From Bathymodiolus brooksi (Eukaryota; Mollusca; Bivalvia; Mytilida; Modiolidae), in contig OY804576.1 of the NCBI GenBank assembly GCA_963680875.1, forward strand, positions 76,141,668-76,205,667: a stretch of DNA of 64,000 nucleotides, given 5' to 3'. This document shows positions 22,701 to 31,700 of the stretch, piece by piece (the first letter of the stretch is position 1; every line of letters starts with the position of its first letter). The notes under the pieces are model-generated. The model saw only the letters and a list, made by a program, of their open reading frames with translations, had not been told where the DNA came from and ran no database searches. Made by a program: the position numbers and the translations under genes.

Positions 22701-25700
22701 TTTTATCGAGTACACTTTGCCATAAACAGGGTCCGAACTCACAACTTTAATGGTGATAGGCACTGATTGCATAGGTAGTTGTAAATCCAACTACCATAGA
22801 ATCACGACAGCCCCGAAAACCTAAGGTCTCTCATAAGTCACTGACAATCTTTATCACTGAATGTTGTATCAATGGAGATTTTTAGCATAGTTTTTCATCC
22901 AAGCATCATGTTAACTTGTATTGAGGCAAATTGATAACAATGAGAAATTTTCAGGAATTTGCAAGAAAAAAAAATGTTTATATAATTCTACATTATGAAA
23001 AGAAATCTTAAACAATTATGGTCAACAATTCCACCAATATCAACAAAATGAATAATCACTTCTCATCTTAAATCGTTGAAAATAAAAAAAAGACCACAAC
23101 ATCATAGATATATCGGTAACAATTTAAACTTGTGTTTTGTATTGCAGAGGATGGTAAAAAATTTGAAGTCCATGCTATTTCACCAACATCATCCTCAGTT
23201 TTAGGATCAGCTAATGATTCCCATTTTATTATCCTGACAGCAGACTCTTATTCTCCTCATGGTAAGTGTATCAGCTAATGATTCACACTATATTATCTTA
23301 ACAGCAGACTCTTATTCTCCTCATGGTAAGTGTATCAGCTAATGATTCACACTATATTATCTTAACAGCAGACTCTTATTCTCCTCATGGTAAGTGTATC
23401 AGCTAATGATTCACACTATATTATCTTAACAGCAGACTCTTATTCTCCTCATGGTAAGTGTATCAGCTAATGATTCACACTATATTATCTTAACAGCAGA
23501 CTCTTATTCTCCTCATGGTAAGTGTATCAGCTAATGATTCACACTATATTATCTTAACAGCAGACTCTTATTCCCCTCATGGTAAGTGTATCAGCTAATG
23601 ATTCACACTATATTATCTTAACAGCAGACTCTTATTCCCCTCATGGTAAGTGTATCAGCTAATGATTCACACTATATTATCTTAACAGCAGACTCTTATT
23701 CCCCTCATGGTAAGTGTATCAGCTAATGATTCACACTATATTATCTTAACAGCAGACTCTTATTCCCCTCAGGGTAAGTGTATCAGCTAATGATTCACAC
23801 TATATTATCTTAACAGCAGACTCTTATTCTCCTCATGGTAAGTGTATCAGCTAATGATTCACACTATATTATCTTAACAGCAGACTCTTATTCCCCTCAT
23901 GGTAAGTGTATCAGCTAATGATTCACACTATATTATCTTAACAGCAGACTCTTATTCTCCTCATGGTAAGTGTATCAGCTAATGATTCACACTATATTAT
24001 CTTAACAGCAGACTCTTATTCCCCTCATGGTAAGTGTATCAGCTAATGATTCACACTATATTATCTTAACAGCAGACTCTTATTCCCCTCATGGTAAGTG
24101 TATCAGCTAATGATTCACACTATATTATCTTAACAGCAGACTCTTATTCCCCTCATGGTAAGTGTATCAGCTAATGATTCACACTATATTATCTTAACAG
24201 CAGACTCTTATTCTCCTCATGGTAAGTGTATCAGCTAATGATTCACACTATATTATCTTAACAGCAGACTCTTATTCCCCTCATGGTAAGTGTATCAGCT
24301 AATGATTCACACTATATTATCTTAACAGCAGACTCTTATTCCCCTCAGGGTAAGTGTATCAGCTAATGATTCACACTATATTATCTTAACAGCAGACTCT
24401 TATTCCCCTCATGGTAAGTGTATCAGCTAATGATTCACACTATATTATCTTAACAGCAGACTCTTATTCCCCTCATGGTAAGTGTATCAGCTAATGATTC
24501 ACACTATATTATCTTAACAGCAGACTCTTATTCCCCTCATGGTAAGTGTATCAGCTAATGATTCACACTATATTATCTTAACAGCAGACTCTTATTCTCC
24601 TCATGGTAAGTGTATCAGCTAATGATTCACACTATATTATCTTAACAACAGACTCTTATTCCCCTCATGGTAAGTGTATCAGCTAATGATTCACACTATA
24701 TTATCTTAACAGCAGACTCTTATTCTCCTCATGGTAAGTGTATCAGCTAATGATTCACACTATATTATCTTAACAGCAGACTCTTATTCTCCTCATGGTA
24801 AGTGTATAAGTGTATCAGCTAATGATTCACACTATATTATCTTAACAGCAGACTCTTATTCCCCTCAGGGTAAGTGTATCGGCTAATGATTCACACTATA
24901 TTATCCTGACAGCAGACTCTTATTCTCCTCATGGTAAGTGTTAAAGTACCGTTTCCTTAATACCTATTGGGAATTTTTTATGTTGGGAATTAAAGATTAG
25001 TTTTAATAAATTCTAAAAAAAAAAAAAAAAAAAAACCTCTCCATTGTCTAGTTTTTTTAGTTTTAGTGGGCAATATTGTAACAATTTTTTCTACATGAAT
25101 ATGTTCTTCCAATGGTGAGCAGGCATTGATTTATGTTGGAGCATACCTGGCATGTGCCTGCTCAATGAAAAGCAAACATTTTCGACCCATTTTCATTATG
25201 TCCTATTTTTCCTGTTGCAATTGAAATAGTCGACTATTTGCCCATCCCAGTACTACCTATTTTTCCCGTGGCAATTGAAATAGTCACCCATTTGCCCACC
25301 CCAGAGCTACCTATTTTTCCCGTGGCAATTGAAATAGTCACCCATTTGCCCATCCCAGTGCTACCTATTTTTCCCGTGGCAATTGAAATAGTCACCCATT
25401 TGCCCATCCCAGTGCTACCTATTTTTCCCGTGGCAATTGAAATAGTCACCCATTTGCCCACCCTAGTGCTACCTATTTTTCCCGTGGAAATTGAAATAGT
25501 CACCCATTTGCCCATCCCAGTGCTATCTATTTTTCCCATGGCAATTGAAATAGTCACCCATTTGCCCATTCCAGTGCTACCTATTTTTCCCATGGCAATT
25601 GAAATAGTCACCCATTTGCCCACCCCAGTGCTACCTATTTTACCTACATGGTCTATTGTTACTAAACTTGTTCTCATCATCATTATAGCTTAAATACTGC

Positions 25701-28700
25701 TCACTAGATGTCTTACAACAATCAATCAATCTGAAATGCTGATACATTTGTTCTGCATATGTTTTATTTGATTTCACGGTTATTAGGATTAGGATCATTG
25801 GTGCCTATTTTAGGGCATTTAAATTTATTGGTGGAAGAAACCCGTGTACACAGAGAACACCATCGACTTTGTACAGTTGTATCAAGAATGTCTCTTCATT
25901 TGCTGGAATGAAACACACAAAACTTAGTGACTATTTGGGGTGTTTTAACGCCACTTTCAGCAATATTTCCAACTATATCATGTCGACCAGTTTTAGTGGT
26001 GGAAGAAGCTGGAGTACCCGGAGAGAACCACCGACCATGGGCAAGTAATTGGTAAACTTTATCACTTTCGGCTGCGAGTCGAGTGCACCCTTTTTTGTAA
26101 TTTACAAAGCAGGGTGCGAACCCACGCCGTATTGGTGATAGGCTTGTATGAGTTGTTAGGTAATCCAACTACCTAACTCATTGAGCCACCAGGGCCCTTA
26201 AGTTGATGTAAATCCAAACTGTAAAAGGATCACAGGTATTGGTGACGCCTGTGATTGTCAAGAATTACCGTAATTAAATTGTAATTATTACCATAAAATT
26301 TGTATATACATATACTAATGTATATGTCAAGGTACCGGTATTCAAGTATTTCGTTTCATGTTTAAAGTGTATAATTCTTCTATTTACAGAAGCAGATGTA
26401 GAAGTCAAATTTCGTGATGAGGGAGTGTGGTCTTGTTCAGCAGTTCAGGTTAAAGTTATCAAAAATGTAAGTTTTAATATACATTTGTGTATAAACAGTT
26501 AACTCATTAGTATTTTTTATGGTTTGTATTTAGTAATTAGTCATTGTAATTTTTTTTCAAGCTATGACTACATATATATTTTACTATAATTACATTACTT
26601 CCGTTTTTCATTGAAATGTTACAATATGACTGGTTATGAAGTGATCACATGATTATAAAAGAGATGTTTCACATCCCAATGAAACTCAAATCCGAACTTA
26701 CACGTGCCTCCATGACGATGTCAGATGTAAACAATCAATGGCGTAGTAATTTCCAACAGCAAATAATCTAACACAAATAAAATTCACAACGAAAAATTCA
26801 ACTATATTAATTTTTGGTGTGATTTAAATATAATGATAAGAATTGAATGCATTCTTTTGAAGTTTCATTGGGGTATGAAAGCGTTGATCGGACTACATTT
26901 TCAACATGAAGCGCTACTGCGCTTCATTGAAAATGTACTTCAGTCTACGCTTTCATACCCCAATGAAACTTCAAAAGAATGCATTCAATTCTTAAATAAC
27001 TGCTAATTAATTTATATGAAACATTGCTGACCTTGGCATAAAGCAAAATGGATTTCCATTGGCATATGTTATGATCATGTGTTCAATGATCTGAGGTTAA
27101 ATGCAGTTGTTTGTTTTGTTGATATTGGTGGAATGGTTCACCATCACTGTTTAAACTCGGTGGGTACTTTTAATAATTTAATAATTTATTATTAATCAAA
27201 AACAGTAATTTTTTTAGTTGCTTTAAACAAATAATCATGTGTAACGCTATTTTATTTTTAGGCTATAGAATTCAATTTTCCTGGTTACTGTGATCCATTA
27301 TCTGTGGAGAAAACTATATGGGTTTCCGTGTATGACAAAAAAAAGAAATTAGAAACATCCAGAAAGCCATTAATACTTCGACCAACTGATGGTAAGTTTA
27401 ATGAGTTATGGTATAGTATGATGTAATAGAATTTCCCCCATAACAGTTGCATTACATCTATTCCAACGAAAAAGATATAACAGTGTTGATTCCTGATGGA
27501 AAAAACAGTATAGATTTTTAGATTCTCAAAGAAGAAATTTTAAGTTGTTTATAGTAAGTCTTCCAAAGAAACAAATATTATGCGGAACAGATATACATTC
27601 ACATATTCAACTCAATTCAATGTTAGAGCTGCAGTCAATTTTATATTTTTTTTCTTTTTAGAAAATAGTCATTTATTGATTGAACTTTGGTTGATTTATG
27701 GTGTTTAGCTCCACTTTCAACAATATTTCAGTTATTTTTGTGGTGGTTGGTTTTATTGGTGGAGAAAACCACCGACCTGTTACTAGTCACTGACAAACTT
27801 AATCATGTAATGTTGTATTGAGTACACCTTGCCATGTACAGGGTTTAAACCCACAACTTTAGTGGTGATAGGCACTGATTGCACAGGTAGTTGTAAATTC
27901 AACTACTATGTGAGCACGACCATGACTGCCCCTTTAATGATTGAAAATTATTAATAACAGATACCAAGCATTACCATTCAATGTTTGTTGAAATGAAGTC
28001 AATAGGTTGTCTTTAAATGGATTTAATTTAACAAAAACAATCAACTGAAAAATGGGTATTTGGTTTTTTTGAATGGTGCAAATCGATTGGTTAAAATTAT
28101 CAGTATTTGACAATTGCAATTAAGTTTGTCTGTGGTATAAATAGTTTCACTATGAATACCATATTTTCATTGGTCAATTTATTTGAGTTTAAATACATGT
28201 ACAGTTGATAGTTAAAAATGTAAATTTTATTATTTTCAGTAAACATTAATATAATACCATTGACATTTTATGATTGTCAGTAAACATTAATATAATACCA
28301 TAGACATTTTATGATTGTCAGTAAACATTGACATAATACTATTGACATTTTATGATTGTCAGTTAACATTAATATGATACCATTGACATTGTATGATTGT
28401 CAGTAAACATTGCTATAATACAATTCACATTTTATGATTGTCAGTAAACATTAATATAACACTATTGACATTTTATGATTGTCAGTAAACATTAGTATAA
28501 TATCATTGACATTTTATAATTGCCAGTAAATATTAATATAATACCATTGATATTTTATGATTTTAAAGACAATAAAATTCCCTTCCATCTTCAATATACA
28601 GTTTCTATCTTGTTGACAAAGAAGACCTATATTATCACATATTTTGCAGGTGATATAATTGAGCACAAGCGGAAAAAGGCATTTGATCATTTCACAATAC

Positions 28701-31700
28701 CTACACAAATAATGGACAGTGTAAAGACAGGTAGTGTATTCTAATTAAACATAATTTTGCATGGATGGTGTAATGGATAGCGTGCTTGCCTAGAGTATGG
28801 TAGATCTGGGTTCAAATCCCGGTCGGGTCATACGAAAGACTATAAAATTGGTATTTGTTGCTTCTCAACCAAGCACACAGCACAAAGGACTAAGAGCAAA
28901 GACAGGTTGGCTCGGAATAAGAAAAATGTGTCTTGAATAAGGCAACATATCTACCGACAGACTGTTTGTTTCAGTGAGCTAGCACTATAAAAATCCAACT
29001 CAGTGTATTGGTCTAGATCAAAGCAGACATCATCATCATCATCCTCATTAAAATGTAACTTCTTCTCACCATGATATAGCTGAAAAATGTTTAGAAAGAT
29101 ATTATGTCTCAGTCTGTAAGGATTGACTGACAAACAAATTACTGTTTCTACACTCGTTTTGTAAAGATTAACTGACAAACAAATTACTGCTTCCACACTT
29201 GTTTTGTAAGGATTGACTGACAAGCAAATTACTGTTTCTACACTCGTTTTGTAAAGATTAACTGACAAACAAATTACTGCTTCCACACTTGTTTTGTAAG
29301 GATTGACTGACAAACAAATTACTGCTTCCACACTTGTTTTGTAAGGATAGACTGACAAGCAAATTACTGTTCCTACATTCGTTTTGTAAAGATTAACTGA
29401 CAAACAAATTACTGCTTCCACACTCGTTTTGTAAGGATTGACTGACAAGCAAATTACTGTTTCTACACTCGTTTTATAAAGATTAACTGACAAACAAATT
29501 ACTGCTTCCACACTCGTTTTGTAAGGATTGACTGACAAAAAAATTACTGCTTCCACACTTGTTTTGTAAGGATTGACTGACAAACAAATTACTGCTTCCA
29601 CACTTGTTTTGTAAGGATTAACTGACAAACAAATTACTGCTTCCACACTCGTTTTGTAAGGATTGACTGACAAGCAAATTACTGTTTCTACACTCGTTTT
29701 ATAAAGATTAACTGACAAACAAATTACTGCTTCCACACTCGTTTTGTAAGGATTGACTGACAAACAAATTACTGCTTCCACACTTGTTTTGTAAGGATTG
29801 ACTGACAAACAAATTACTGTTTCTACACTCTTTTTGTAAGGATTAACTGACAAACAAATTACTGCTTCCACACTCATTTTGTAAAGATTAACTGACAAAC
29901 AAATTACTGGTTCCACACTTGTTTTGTAAGGATTGACTGACAAACAAATTACTGGTTCCACACTCATTTTGTAAGGATTGACTGACAAACAAATTACTGC
30001 TTCCACACTCGTTTTGTAAGGATTGACTGACAAACAAATTACTGCTTCCACATTCGTTTTGTAAGGATTGACTGACAAGCAAATTACTGTTTCTACACTC
30101 ATTTTATAAAGATTAACTGACAAACAAATTACTGCTTCCACACTCGTTTTGTAAGGATTGACTGACAAGCAAATTACTGTTTCTACACTCGTTTTATAAA
30201 GATTAACTGACAAACAAATTACTGTTTCTCACACTCGTTTAGTAAGGATTGACTGACAAACAAATTTCTGCTTCCACACTTGTTTTGTAAGGATTGACTG
30301 ACAAACAAATTACTGTTTCTACACTCTTTTTGTAAGGATTAACTGACAAACAAATTACTGCTTCCACACTCGTTTTGTAAAGATTAACTGACAAACAAAT
30401 TACTGCTTCCACACTCGTTTTGTAAGGATTGACTGACAAACAAATTTCTGCTTCCACACTCATTTTGTAAGGATTGACTGACAAACAAATTACTGCTTCC
30501 ACAATCATTTTGTAAAGATTAACTGACAAACAAATTACTGTTTCTACACTCTTTTTGTAAGGATTGACTGACAAACAAATTACTGCTTCCACACTCGTTT
30601 TGTAAGGATTGACTGGCAAACAAATTACTGTTTCTACACTCATTTTGTATCTATAGATTAACACACTTTCATCCTTGTTTGGAAGCCATATGGCTATATA
30701 ATCCTTACTCTTTTATGAAAATAATGATCAAACTATAACTTTTATCATTTGACTTCCGTGACAAGCAAGTAAATTGTACTACACTTGAGTTATCTGATTA
30801 GTAATTATCATATTGATGGTTGGTTGATTGGTTTATGGTGTTTAATGCCACTTTCAACAATATTTCAGTTATATCGTGGTGGTCAGTTTTATTGGTGGAG
30901 GAAACCGGTGTACCCCCAGAAAACCACCGACCTGTCACAAGTCACTGAAAAACTTTATCACAGTGTTGTATCGAGTACACCTCCCCATGAACCATATTAA
31001 AACTAGATGTATATTATCCTTTATACTATAAGTTTAAAAGATAGTAAAATTACTTGAAGGAATAAACTGTATAAACAAGATGAACGGTTAGCTAATGCTC
31101 ACTTATGATATCCCCGCCACTTTCCACGATATGGGGTACCTATATGAAACTTGTGACCAAATATCAGATTTCTGCCATCAATAGTTGCTGAGAAAAAGGT
31201 GACGAAAAATGAGCATATATGTTCAATGTGTATAAAAATCAACAAAGTCGGCAAACAGGAAGTAGGAATCTGATGGGTCCAAAAACGCTTCCCACAATAT
31301 GGCATACCTATATGAAGGTTTGTGACCAAATATCAGATTTCTGCCATCAATAGTTGCTGAGAAAAATGTGACGAAAAATGTGCATATATGTTCAATGTGT
31401 ATAAAAACCAACTAAGTCGGCAAACAGGAAGTAGGAATCTGACGGGGGTATAATTAGCTAAGATACCGGTACTATATACATTATAAACAAATTTTCATTT
31501 CATTGTAGAGGAACGTTCTTCCTGCAGTGCATATAGTGGACCTAGAAAAAGACATCATTTAAAGAAAAGGGGAGGAACAGGAACTGGTAAGTTATCATAA
31601 CCAAAGGAAGACTAAACTGCATCGGTGGCGTAATAGTTAGTGTACTCGCCTCGAGTGTGGTAGATCGTGGGTTCGAGTACCGATCGGGTCAAACTAAAGA

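Noticed and set aside
25234..25693. Overlapping frames of about 150 codons on both strands
   Set aside because: Both result from the 54-bp minisatellite. Simultaneous openness on both strands is what an in-register repeat predicts.
23262..30655. Tandem repeats considered as a CRISPR array
   Set aside because: The units are contiguous without unique spacers, in a eukaryotic intron, and no cas genes are present.
28951..30664. Minus-strand frames of 420 and 141 codons ([15 protein letters not shown] repeats)
   Set aside because: Artefact of the 45-bp minisatellite in Rel intron 11; no splice or start support, and one end runs into a SINE.
8643..31690. tRNA genes suggested by A-box and B-box motifs (for example 'gtgggttcgagccccg')
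   Set aside because: The motifs are the heads of SINE copies: no closed acceptor stem, and the same tail follows in every copy.
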